Source: Elusimicrobiales bacterium
Lineage (GTDB): Bacteria; Elusimicrobiota; Elusimicrobia; Elusimicrobiales; UBA9959
DNA: 64,000 nt
Assembly: GCA_028713125.1 (NCBI GenBank)
Contig: JAQTOU010000003.1
Coordinates: 1 to 64,000, forward strand
Direction of reading: 5' to 3'
Within the stretch, counting starts at the first letter, position 1; each line of letters begins with the position of its first letter. Shown here piece by piece: positions 57,040 through 64,000 of this stretch. The notes below the pieces were generated by a model. The model saw only the letters and a list, made by a program, of their open reading frames with translations. It was not told the origin of the DNA and did not search any database. The translations under genes were made by a program, and so were the position numbers.

Positions 57040-57194
57040 GCTTGCTCCGGAAGCTGCCGATAGCTCTCCTCCCGGCCGCCTCGCCGAAGCCGCCCGGGGA
57101 ACTTGATTTTTAGCATCCGGGCGGCTGACGCCGCATAACCCGGCTATTGCCCTGCCGACTGTACAGAAAGCATACCGTATTATAGGATTAAGAT

Positions 57195-58868
57195 ATGAAA
57201 ACAACTCTCCCCAGCCGTAAAAATTCCACCCCCGTCCGCCGCGGCCGCTGCGCGGCGGACTTTCTCCACGACCCTTATTTGAACAAAGGCACGGCTTTTA
57301 CCGAGGTCGAGCGCAAGCGCTTCGGCCTGCTCGGGCTGCTGCCGCCCCAGGTCAGCACGATCGAGCAGCAATGCACCCGGGTGCTGGAGAATTTCCGGCG
57401 CGTACCGGACGGCCTGGGCAAGTTCATCATGCTCAGCGCCCTGCAGGACCGCAACCAGACCCTCTTTTACCGCGTGGTCATGGACAATATCGAAGAGACC
57501 ATGCCCATCATCTACACCCCCGTGGTCGGCCAGGCCTGCCAGATCTACGGCCATATCTTCAGGCGTCCCAAGGGGCTCTATATTTCCAGGAACTACAAAG
57601 GCCGGATCAGGGAGGTCCTGCGCAACTGGCCCGAGAAGGACCCCCGCGTGATCGTGGTGACGGACGGCGAGCGGATCCTGGGCCTGGGCGACCTGGGCGC
57701 CAACGGGATGGGCATCCCGGTGGGCAAACTCTCCCTCTACACCGCCTGCGCCGGTATCCCACCGGAACAGACGCTGCCGATACTGCTTGATGTGGGGACC
57801 AATAACGAAGACCTGCTCAATGACCCGCTTTACCTCGGGATCCGCAAGAAGCGCATCTCCGGCGCGGAGTTCGATTCTTTCGTGGACGAGTTCGTGCACG
57901 CGGTCAGCGAGGTGTTCCCCGCGGCCATGATCCAGTTCGAGGACTTCGCCAATCATAACGCTTTCCGGCTGCTAGCGAAATACCGGGACGAGGTCTGCAC
58001 CTTCAACGACGACATCCAGGGCACAGCCTCGGTGACCCTGGCCGGCATCTACAGCGCGCTGCGCCTGACCGGCGGCAAGCTGAAGGACCAGACCCTGCTC
58101 TTCCTCGGGGCCGGAGAAGCGGCTACCGGGATCGCGGAGCTCTGCGTCAGCGCGGCCGTGGCCGAAGGCGCCGACCGGGCCGAGGCTATGGGCCGCTGCT
58201 GGTTCGTGGACTCCACCGGCCTCGTTGAAGACAGCCGCACGGACCTGGCCGCGCATAAAAAGCCTTTCGCCCACCGGCATGCGCCGGTCAAGAGCCTGGA
58301 GGCCGCGGTCAAGTCGATCAGGCCGACCATCCTTATCGGCGCTTCCGGCCAGCCTAAAAGATTCACGCGCGAAATAGTGGCCGAGATGGCGAAAATAAAC
58401 AAGCGCCCTGTCATCTTCGCGCTCTCCAACCCGACTTCCAAGGCGGAGTGCGCGGCGCAGGACGCCTATGACTGGTCAGGCGGGCGAGCTATCTACGCCA
58501 GCGGCTCGCCTTTCCCGACCTGCAAATACAAAGGCAAGACCCTAGTCCCCGGGCAGGCCAATAACGCCTATGTTTTCCCCGGCATCGGGCTCGGGGTGGT
58601 GGTCAGCGGCGCCAGGAGGGTCACCGACGAGATGTTCTTCGTGGCCGCCAAGACCCTGGCGGAGATGACCAGCCCGAAGGACCTCGCGCAGGGCCGGCTT
58701 TTCCCGGCGCTGAACCAGATCAGGGAGATCTCGGCCCGCATCGCCGCGGCCGTGGCCGAAGTGGCCTGCAGGAGCGGCCTGACGGACAAGCGCAGGCCGA
58801 AGAATATGCTGGACCTGATGCGCCGCAGCCAGTACCAGCCGGTCTACGGGCGCCTGGAAAGGAACTAG
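57195..58868 (+). CDS. NAD(P)-dependent malic enzyme
   Basis: The 557-residue product oxidatively decarboxylates malate to pyruvate. It has the family motifs YTPVVGQACQ, GDLGANGMGIPVGKLSLY, IQFEDFANHNAFRL (metal), CTFNDDIQGTASVTLAG, FLGAGEAATGIAEL (NAD(P) loop) and SNPTSKAECAAQDAY. The length and order match the long, eukaryote- and gamma-proteobacteria-type enzyme (MaeA-like). An AGGA site lies 7 bases upstream. It sits between two divergent ATP-grasp genes, possibly supplying pyruvate, CO2 or NADPH. Confidence 0.93.
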   Translation: MKTTLPSRKNSTPVRRGRCAADFLHDPYLNKGTAFTEVERKRFGLLGLLPPQVSTIEQQCTRVLENFRRVPDGLGKFIMLSALQDRNQTLFYRVVMDNIEETMPIIYTPVVGQACQIYGHIFRRPKGLYISRNYKGRIREVLRNWPEKDPRVIVVTDGERILGLGDLGANGMGIPVGKLSLYTACAGIPPEQTLPILLDVGTNNEDLLNDPLYLGIRKKRISGAEFDSFVDEFVHAVSEVFPAAMIQFEDFANHNAFRLLAKYRDEVCTFNDDIQGTASVTLAGIYSALRLTGGKLKDQTLLFLGAGEAATGIAELCVSAAVAEGADRAEAMGRCWFVDSTGLVEDSRTDLAAHKKPFAHRHAPVKSLEAAVKSIRPTILIGASGQPKRFTREIVAEMAKINKRPVIFALSNPTSKAECAAQDAYDWSGGRAIYASGSPFPTCKYKGKTLVPGQANNAYVFPGIGLGVVVSGARRVTDEMFFVAAKTLAEMTSPKDLAQGRLFPALNQIREISARIAAAVAEVACRSGLTDKRRPKNMLDLMRRSQYQPVYGRLERN

Positions 58869-58885
58869 CCGAACCGCGATAAAAA

Positions 58886-58918
58886 AAAGAGCGCCGGTCT
58901 TAGCGACCGGCGCTCTTT
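58886..58918. terminator. Bidirectional terminator
   Basis: Fourteen-base perfect stem (AAAGAGCGCCGGTC / GACCGGCGCTCTTT) with a five-base loop, A run before and T run after. It separates malic enzyme from the convergent second ATP-grasp gene. Confidence 0.9.
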
Positions 58919-58936
58919 ATTTTTCGCGCTTTCAGG

Positions 58937-60136
58937 TCAGCCGCGCAGTTCCGAGATAGCCGCCAGGATCTCGGCCCTCCGCTCCTGCGTATCAGTGAGC
59001 ACCAGATAGGCGTAGTCGCCCATCACTTTGCTGTCCATCGGCGTATGCAGTACGATCTCGCCGCCGAAGCGGGCCAGCAGCTCTTCGTGCGAGAGCAGGT
59101 AGGGCCTGTCGAAAACGCGGGCCGCGTAGCAGCAGACCTTGTCCAGCGGAAGTTTTACGTCCAGCTTTTCGCCGGCGCACATCCGGGCGTAAAGGTCCCA
59201 GCAGTCTATCCCCTTCGAGTGGTTTATCATGTCCAGGGTCAGCACGCCGGGAGGCCGGGCGTTTATCTCCAGCCCATAACAGACGCCGTTAAGCCGGAAG
59301 AACTCGATGTGGAAGAAATTCTTTTTAAGCCCGAAGGCCTTCAGCGCCGCCAGGCCGGCGGTTTTCAGCTCCGCCGGTATTTCGCCGCGGCGCAGATTGT
59401 GGTAGCTGAGGGGATTTCCCTCCACCACTTCCAGGATGCCGTCGCAATAAAAATGGCTGGTGAAGAATACCGGTTCCCCCGCGGCGTCGGTGAAGCCGTC
59501 GAAAGAGAACAGTTCCCTGCCGGGGCCGGAGATGAACTTCTCGATATAATACGGGAAAGCGGGGTTGCGGCCGCTGAAAAATTTCTCCGCCTCCTCCCTG
59601 GTCCTTATGCGCCGGGTGTCCGAGGCCCCGACGCCGCGGTCCGGCTTCGCCACTATATCCCGCCCGGAGCGCTCGAAGAAAGCGAGGAGGGCCGCGAGGG
59701 TGGTCACTATTTCGCCCTCGACGACAGAGACGCCGGCCTGCCGGAACTTCTCTTTCATGACCGATTTCCTGAGCAGGCGGGGCATGTCCTCCGGCCTGAG
59801 GCCGGGGATCCCCAGGTCCTGACGGAGCGCGGCGTCCAGCGGCAGCCACCACTCGTTGAAAGATTCAAGGTAGGAGGGCCGGCCGTATTTATCCGCCAGG
59901 TAGAGCGCCGTGGAAAGGACGGAGGCGTATTTTTCCCGGTCTATCTCCTCGTTGCCGGAGTAGCAGGCCAGGCCGGTCTTGCAGTATTCGGCGAGGTCGG
60001 CCCTAAGGTCCTCGTCGAGGCAGCCCCAGTCCGCGTCGCCGACGCCCAGCACGTTGAAGCCGCGGGCTTTGAGCCTGCTTGCGAAAAACCGCAGGCGCGG
60101 CGGATACTGCGGGGAAATCATGATGAAGTTGTTCAT
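58937..60136 (-). CDS. ATP-grasp carboxylate-amine ligase, paralogue 2
   Basis: The 399-residue product has the same plan as the 55855-57039 protein: NNFIMISPQYPPRLRFFASRL, ATP motifs GRDIVAKPDRGVGAS and IEKFISGPGRELFSFDG, and HIEFFRLNGVCYGLEINARPPG. The two share many aligned segments (SLNEYW / SFNEWWL and PGG/PGVxTxDM) but are well diverged, so they probably use different substrates. It is transcribed after asnA, 31 bases downstream, and ends at a terminator. The function of neither is known to me. Confidence 0.85.
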   Translation of the reverse strand: MNNFIMISPQYPPRLRFFASRLKARGFNVLGVGDADWGCLDEDLRADLAEYCKTGLACYSGNEEIDREKYASVLSTALYLADKYGRPSYLESFNEWWLPLDAALRQDLGIPGLRPEDMPRLLRKSVMKEKFRQAGVSVVEGEIVTTLAALLAFFERSGRDIVAKPDRGVGASDTRRIRTREEAEKFFSGRNPAFPYYIEKFISGPGRELFSFDGFTDAAGEPVFFTSHFYCDGILEVVEGNPLSYHNLRRGEIPAELKTAGLAALKAFGLKKNFFHIEFFRLNGVCYGLEINARPPGVLTLDMINHSKGIDCWDLYARMCAGEKLDVKLPLDKVCCYAARVFDRPYLLSHEELLARFGGEIVLHTPMDSKVMGDYAYLVLTDTQERRAEILAAISELRG

Positions 60137-60166
60137 AAGATGATCCGGCGGGAACTCCCCGGCCGT

Positions 60167-61204
60167 CTATAGAAGTTTGATCCCGGTTTTTAAGCACTTC
60201 GCGCGCATCTTGTCGGGCCAGACGCTGGCGTGCACTTCCCCGATATGCATCTTTTTCAGGAAAAGCATGCAGAGCCTGGACTGGCCGATGCCGCCCCCTA
60301 TCGTCAGCGGCAGCCGGCTGTTTAGCAGCCTTTTATGCCAGAAAAGGTCCTTCCGGCCGAGCTCGTTCCTTTCTTTAAGCTGTTTTAAAAGCGCGGCCCG
60401 GTCCACCCTTATCCCCATCGAGCTGACTTCGAGGGCTATTTTCAAAGGCTGGTACCAGACGAAGATATCGCCGTTTAGCCCCTTTTTGCCGTCCCCGGTA
60501 GGCGTGGTCCAGTCGTCATAATCAGGCGCCCTTCCGTCGTGGGGCTTGCCGTCGCTCAGCGCTCCGCCTATGCCTATTATGAAAACGGCGCCGTATTTTT
60601 CCGCGGCCAGGCGCTCTCTTTCGCGCGGGTCTAGGCAAGGATGCTCCTTGGCCAGGTCTTCGGCGTGGATAAAGGTTATGGCGGCGGGAAGCGCGGGGCG
60701 GATATTAGGATATTTAGCGTGGACCACGCGCTCCGTCTCTTTCATGGCCGCGTAGATCTTCCTGACCGTGGCGCGCAGGAAAGGCAGGCTCCGCTGCTTT
60801 TTAGTGATGATCTTCTCCCAGTCCCACTGGTCAACGTAGACGGAATGGATATTATCCAGGGAATCCTCGTCGGGACGGATGGCGTTCATGTCCGTATAAA
60901 GCCCTTCTCCGACGCGGAATTTGTAATCGGCCAGGACCATCCGCTTCCATTTCGCAAGGGAAAAAACGACCTCGGCGCGGGAATTGTCGTGCTTGATGGG
61001 GAAGGAAACTTTTCTCTCGCTGCCGTTCAGGTCGTCGTTGATGCCGGAACCGCCGCGCACGAACAGCGGGGCGGAAACCCGCTGCAGGCGCAGCGCCCGG
61101 GCGAGGTTGACCTGGAAGCTGTCCTTGATGAACTTGATCGCCCGCTCCGTTTCCCGGAGGGACAGCTTGGACCTGTAGTTCTTATCGGTTATGAGTTCGG
61201 CCAT
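60167..61204 (-). CDS. asnA: Aspartate-ammonia ligase
   Basis: AsnA makes asparagine from aspartate, ammonia and ATP; it is related to class II aminoacyl-tRNA synthetases. The 345-residue product shows the family sequence throughout: LSLRETERAIKFIKDSFQ, VSAPLFVRGGSGINDDLNG, the KRMVLADYKF and MNAIRPDE region, YVDQWDWEKI, and LPLTIGGGIGQSRLCMLFL at the C-terminus. An AAGGGA site precedes the ATG. It starts the asnA-ATP-grasp pair, so the ligase may use aspartate or asparagine; this is inference. Confidence 0.95.
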   Translation of the reverse strand: MAELITDKNYRSKLSLRETERAIKFIKDSFQVNLARALRLQRVSAPLFVRGGSGINDDLNGSERKVSFPIKHDNSRAEVVFSLAKWKRMVLADYKFRVGEGLYTDMNAIRPDEDSLDNIHSVYVDQWDWEKIITKKQRSLPFLRATVRKIYAAMKETERVVHAKYPNIRPALPAAITFIHAEDLAKEHPCLDPRERERLAAEKYGAVFIIGIGGALSDGKPHDGRAPDYDDWTTPTGDGKKGLNGDIFVWYQPLKIALEVSSMGIRVDRAALLKQLKERNELGRKDLFWHKRLLNSRLPLTIGGGIGQSRLCMLFLKKMHIGEVHASVWPDKMRAKCLKTGIKLL

Positions 61205-61240
61205 ATGGTTTATCCCTTAGACTTGAACCCCCGTTAAAGT

Positions 61241-61264
61241 AAAAACGCCCGTTAAAGGGCGGTT
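61241..61264 (-). terminator. Terminator after argS
   Basis: On the minus strand CGCCC-tttaac-GGGCG, extended by outer A-T pairs with one bulge, followed by TTTTTACTTT. It ends argS transcription before asnA. Confidence 0.8.
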
Positions 61265-61286
61265 TCGCTTTTTTAGCCTCTCTTTC

Positions 61287-62894
61287 TCACATTCTTTCGG
61301 GCGCGGAAACCCCGAGCAGGCCCAGCCCTTTGGCGATGACGGCCTGCACGTGCTTCAGCAGGAAAAGCCTGTAAGCCGAGGTTTCCTTGTTCTCCGGGTC
61401 CAGCACTTTGCACTTGTCGTAGAAAGAGTGGAAGCTGGCCGCCAGCTCTGACAGGTAGGTGGTCAGGTGGTGGGGGGAGAAGTCGCGGGCGCAGTCGGAA
61501 AGCGTCTTCTCGAGCCAGAGCAGCTTCAGGATCAGCGCGCGCTCCTCGGGGCGGATAACCACTTTGGCCTGGTCGAAACCGGCGGCCGGGTCGATGCCCT
61601 TTTCGGCGGCATTGGCGAAGATGGAGCTTATCCGCGCGTGCACGTACTGCACGTAGAAAACGGGGTTGTCATTGCTCTTCTTTTTAGCGAGGTCGACGTC
61701 GAAAGTCAGGTGGGTGTGGGGGCCGCGCGCCGCGAAGAAGAACCGGCAGGCGTCGGCGCCGACTTCTTCCACCAGCTCCTTGAGCGAGATGAAATCCCCG
61801 GCGCGCTTGGACATCTTCACGGTCTCTTCGCCGCGCTTCAGGGCCACCTGCTGGTGGATGATCACCTTGAAACTCCCCTGGCCGGCGCCGAGGGCGCCCA
61901 CGGCGGCCTCCATGCGGGGCACGTAGCCGTGGTGGTCCGCGCCCCAGATATCTATCAGCCGCGTGAAGCCGCGTGAAAATTTATTGAGGTGATAAGCGAT
62001 ATCGTTCAGGAAATAAGTGTTGCGGCCGTCGGCTTTCACCAGCACCCGGTCCTTGTCATCCGATTCGAGCTCGGTGGAAGAGCCGAACCAGACGGCGCCC
62101 TCTTTCTCGTAAGCCATCCCGCGCTCTTTCAGGGTAGCCAGCGCTTTGGCCGGCCCGCCGGCCGCGTGCAGCTCGGATTCGAGGAACCAGCGGTCGAAAT
62201 CCACGCCGAAAGCTTTCATGTCCGCCCGGTGCAGCTTCAGCATTTCCGCCACGGCGTATTCCGAGAACTGCGTTCCGGTCCAGCCGGCGGCCTCTCCCGG
62301 GAGGGCCGCGGCCATGTCTTTAAGGTAAGCGCCCTGGTAGCCGCCCTCGGGCGGCTCCTGCCCCGCGAGGCGGGCTTTAAGAGAAAGACCGAGCATCTCC
62401 ACCTGCTTGCCCACGTTGTTCACGTAAAATTCGGTAGCGACTTCGGCGCCCAGCGCCCTGTAGATGCGGGCCAGGCTGTCGCCCAGGGTGGCGCCGCGGC
62501 CGCTGGCCAGATGCATCGGTCCGGTCGGGTTGGCCGACACGAACTCGAGATTTATTTTTTCGCTTTTGAAGTCCGGCCGGGAGAAGCAATCCGGCTTCTC
62601 GAGCTCCTTCAGAGCCTCGAACAGGACGGAATCCTTGAATTTAAGATTGACGAAACCCGGCGGGACCGACTCGGCCTCGAATTCCGCGCCGAGCGCGGCT
62701 TTAAGCTCCTCGGCGATCTTGAGGGGCGGCTTCCTGAGCAGTTTTGCGCCGGCGATAGGCCAGGCTATGGAGACGTCGGCGGCGATATGCGGGGGCGGCG
62801 CGGCCAGGTGGAAGCCGGCCATAGCCGCTTCTTCCAGGCCAAAGGCCGCCGCCGCGCGGCTTTTAAGGCCGGCTTCGAGGATCGATAGCTTCAT
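61287..62894 (-). CDS. argS: Arginyl-tRNA synthetase
   Basis: The 535-residue product has the class I order: Arg-tRNA N-terminal domain, SANPTGPMHLASGRGATLGD at the HIGH site, and VKMSKRAGDFI as the KMSK loop. A C-terminal anticodon domain ends with the usual hydrophobic LLKHVQAVIAKGLGLLGV and ERM. The HIGH tetrad reads HLAS (128-131): the first histidine is kept and the second is serine, an unusual change. Its start overlaps the RsfS stop by four bases. Confidence 0.94.
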   Translation of the reverse strand: MKLSILEAGLKSRAAAAFGLEEAAMAGFHLAAPPPHIAADVSIAWPIAGAKLLRKPPLKIAEELKAALGAEFEAESVPPGFVNLKFKDSVLFEALKELEKPDCFSRPDFKSEKINLEFVSANPTGPMHLASGRGATLGDSLARIYRALGAEVATEFYVNNVGKQVEMLGLSLKARLAGQEPPEGGYQGAYLKDMAAALPGEAAGWTGTQFSEYAVAEMLKLHRADMKAFGVDFDRWFLESELHAAGGPAKALATLKERGMAYEKEGAVWFGSSTELESDDKDRVLVKADGRNTYFLNDIAYHLNKFSRGFTRLIDIWGADHHGYVPRMEAAVGALGAGQGSFKVIIHQQVALKRGEETVKMSKRAGDFISLKELVEEVGADACRFFFAARGPHTHLTFDVDLAKKKSNDNPVFYVQYVHARISSIFANAAEKGIDPAAGFDQAKVVIRPEERALILKLLWLEKTLSDCARDFSPHHLTTYLSELAASFHSFYDKCKVLDPENKETSAYRLFLLKHVQAVIAKGLGLLGVSAPERM

Positions 62895-63544
62895 TTTTTC
62901 TTGGCCGTTTTTTTAGCGGGCTTCGCTTTTTTCGCGGCGGTTTTCTTAGCCGGCTTGCTCTTCCCGGCCGCTTTCTTGGCCGCGGTCTTTTTGACCGGGG
63001 CCTTTTTAACGGCTGTTTTTTTCGCGGCGGTTTTCTTCGCGGCGGTTTTTTTCACGGCGGGCTTTTTCGCGGCAGGCTTCTTTGCCGCGGGTTTCTTCGC
63101 GGCGGGCTTTTTGGGCTCCGCTTTTTTGGCCGGGGCTTTTGCGGGCGCGGTCGCGGCGGGCCGGGGTTCCGGCTTCGGCGCGGTCGCTTCTTCCCATTCC
63201 ACGGTCTTGTAGCCTTCGTAAACTTTGTCTATGGCGTAAAATTCGGCGGCCTTGCCTTCGTAGATATGCACCAGCACGCCGCCGTAGTCCAGCACTTTCC
63301 AGTTCTTGGAGCGCATCCCGTCCCGGTGGAGGCAGTAGATCCCCTCCTGCTTCAGCTTTATCTGCACCTCTTCCTCGATGGCGTCGAGCTGCGGCGCCGA
63401 CTCGGCGACCAGGAGCACGGCGTAGTCGGCCAGCGGGGACTTGCCGGCGAGGTCGAAAATAGTGACGGGGGAGGCTTTCTTGGAGTCTCCCGCGCGGGCC
63501 GCCGCGACCGCGATTTTTTTAAAGCCTGGTTTTGTCATTGTCAT
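62891..63544 (-). CDS. rsfS: Ribosomal silencing factor with H1-like tail
   Basis: RsfS binds ribosomal protein L14 and blocks subunit joining in starvation. The first ~120 residues match RsfS in full: AADYAVLLVAESAPQLDAIE, EEEVQIKLKQEGI, YCLHRDGMRSKNWKVLDYGG and VLVHIYEGKAAEFY. The remaining ~90 residues form a K/A/P-rich array of KKPA, KKTA and KKAA units, like a histone H1 or Hc1 tail. RsfS is usually ~105-130 residues. The tail should be disordered and could bind rRNA or DNA. It overlaps argS and the GAF-like gene by four bases each. Confidence 0.9.
   Translation of the reverse strand: MTMTKPGFKKIAVAAARAGDSKKASPVTIFDLAGKSPLADYAVLLVAESAPQLDAIEEEVQIKLKQEGIYCLHRDGMRSKNWKVLDYGGVLVHIYEGKAAEFYAIDKVYEGYKTVEWEEATAPKPEPRPAATAPAKAPAKKAEPKKPAAKKPAAKKPAAKKPAVKKTAAKKTAAKKTAVKKAPVKKTAAKKAAGKSKPAKKTAAKKAKPAKKTAKKK
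62900..63130. repeat. Imperfect 15-base coding repeats in rsfS
   Basis: The basic tail of RsfS is written as imperfect tandem units of about 15 bases (plus strand GCGGCGGGCTTTTTC-like). Such arrays can expand or shrink by slippage, so tail length may vary between strains. Confidence 0.7.
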
Positions 63545-64000
63545 ATTGTGTTCTTTCTGTTCTTCAGTTTTTCCAGCATGGCGGCTTCCGCCTGGTGCTC
63601 GATATTTATCATCGCGGAGCCCGCGATGGATGATATTGTATTAAATATGGTGGCGAGGTTGTTTTTCTCCACGGCGGACAGCTTCTCGGAGCGCTCGAAC
63701 ACCGCGCAGGCCAGCGGCCGCCTGTCCGCGGAGCAGACCAGCGTGTAGGTGCTCTCGTTCGTCCAGCCGCTCTCCGGCCTGGCGGGGAGAACGCGCGGCT
63801 CTCCCGCGGGGGTAAAGGACTCCCGCGAGTAGACCTCCTCGTATTCCTCGTTGAACATATTGTAGGAGTAGCCCTTCACGTTCCAGGACCCTTCCAGGTA
63901 AATATGCATCTCGCTCAGCACCGTGGAGAAGAACTCCGCCGGGGACTTGTGCTGGACCAGCAGCTGGCGGCTGAGGTCGAACAGCATGGTAAGCTCGCTC
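63541..64000 (-). CDS. GAF-like domain protein, 5' end outside window
   Basis: The visible 148+ residues (frame open to the window edge, with SELT read before the first ATG at 63987) look like a GAF-type sensory domain: ELTMLFDLSRQLLVQHKSPA, EFFSTVLSEMHIYLEG and YTLVCSADRRPLACAVFE, ending in a coiled-coil (SAMINIEHQAEAAMLEKL). It probably continues upstream with further domains. The stop overlaps the rsfS start by four bases, so rsfS is downstream in the same operon. Confidence 0.72.
   Translation of the reverse strand, partial: SELTMLFDLSRQLLVQHKSPAEFFSTVLSEMHIYLEGSWNVKGYSYNMFNEEYEEVYSRESFTPAGEPRVLPARPESGWTNESTYTLVCSADRRPLACAVFERSEKLSAVEKNNLATIFNTISSIAGSAMINIEHQAEAAMLEKLKNRKNTI

Noticed and set aside
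62900-63130. CRISPR-like or minisatellite array.
   Set aside because: Units are imperfect, unspaced and in frame; they encode the RsfS basic tail.

Overview
The window is high-GC, gene-dense bacterial DNA that looks chromosomal. About 62 protein genes are supported, with short spacers and many 1-4 base overlaps. I found no rRNA, tRNA, CRISPR array, transposase or phage module. The cell is very likely Gram-negative with an outer membrane: there is a KdsC-type Kdo-8-phosphate phosphatase, a TolC/MacA/MacB efflux operon, many signal-peptide proteins and one lipoprotein. The phylum cannot be fixed from the sequence alone. The gene style (AsnA-type asparagine synthetase, nuclease-type MutL, many orphan secreted proteins) reminds me of Elusimicrobiota, but that is recollection, not proof.

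Layout. 1-453 holds no convincing gene. 453-4250 (minus) carries a tandem pair of paralogous membrane-anchored proteins, a small lipoprotein, aspartate-semialdehyde dehydrogenase and an orphan secreted protein. 4268-6380 is the chromosome-partition locus: parB, parA, a good sigma70 promoter and three parS palindromes. 6405-9430 has a SHOCT-like/DUF2089 regulatory pair, an orphan membrane protein and a prohibitin-family protein. 9557-11809 is a membrane protein fused to a spermidine-synthase-like domain. 11859-12351 is a small excisionase-like HTH gene with paired GTTAAC sites. 12352-15095 (plus) is an operon of SDR epimerase, KdsC phosphatase, secreted protein and CcdA.

15116-22420 (minus) is dominated by pyrimidine synthesis (pyrE, pyrF, pyrD, pyrC). 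An FkbM-like gene sits inside it, and a nitroreductase operon leads into pyrC. An AT-rich, gene-free stretch (19217-19589) with DnaA-box-like sites lies between pyrD and pyrC. 22482-29768 has a PAS protein, TerC, MutL, a five-repeat secreted protein, a small membrane protein and MutS. 29866-36436 holds DusB, two orphan proteins and the MacB-MacA-TolC efflux set behind a TetR-type palindrome. 36502-39807 is a two-gene FAD/Fe-S amine or amino-acid dehydrogenase.

39869-49052 (plus) carries a GT-C/TPR membrane protein, a secreted protein, FolD, a K/A/P-rich secreted protein, a GNAT, a methyltransferase, TrmO, a methyltransferase-glycosyltransferase fusion and a sugar epimerase. 49126-53047 (minus) holds a papain-like protease, NadA, a glycerophosphodiesterase, a PHP phosphoesterase and a NifU-like protein. 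53204-54960 (plus) ends with a corrinoid adenosyltransferase. 54964-61204 is the most unusual cluster: an esterase, two divergent ATP-grasp paralogues, malic enzyme and AsnA. 61287-64000 (minus) holds ArgS, RsfS with a histone-H1-like tail, and a GAF-like protein cut by the window edge.

Regulatory themes. Strong bidirectional hairpin terminators separate convergent units. Several genes (8420, 9430, 22420, 25436, 26739, 39869) have a -10 box only 4-7 bases before the start codon and no ribosome-binding site, which suggests leaderless mRNAs.
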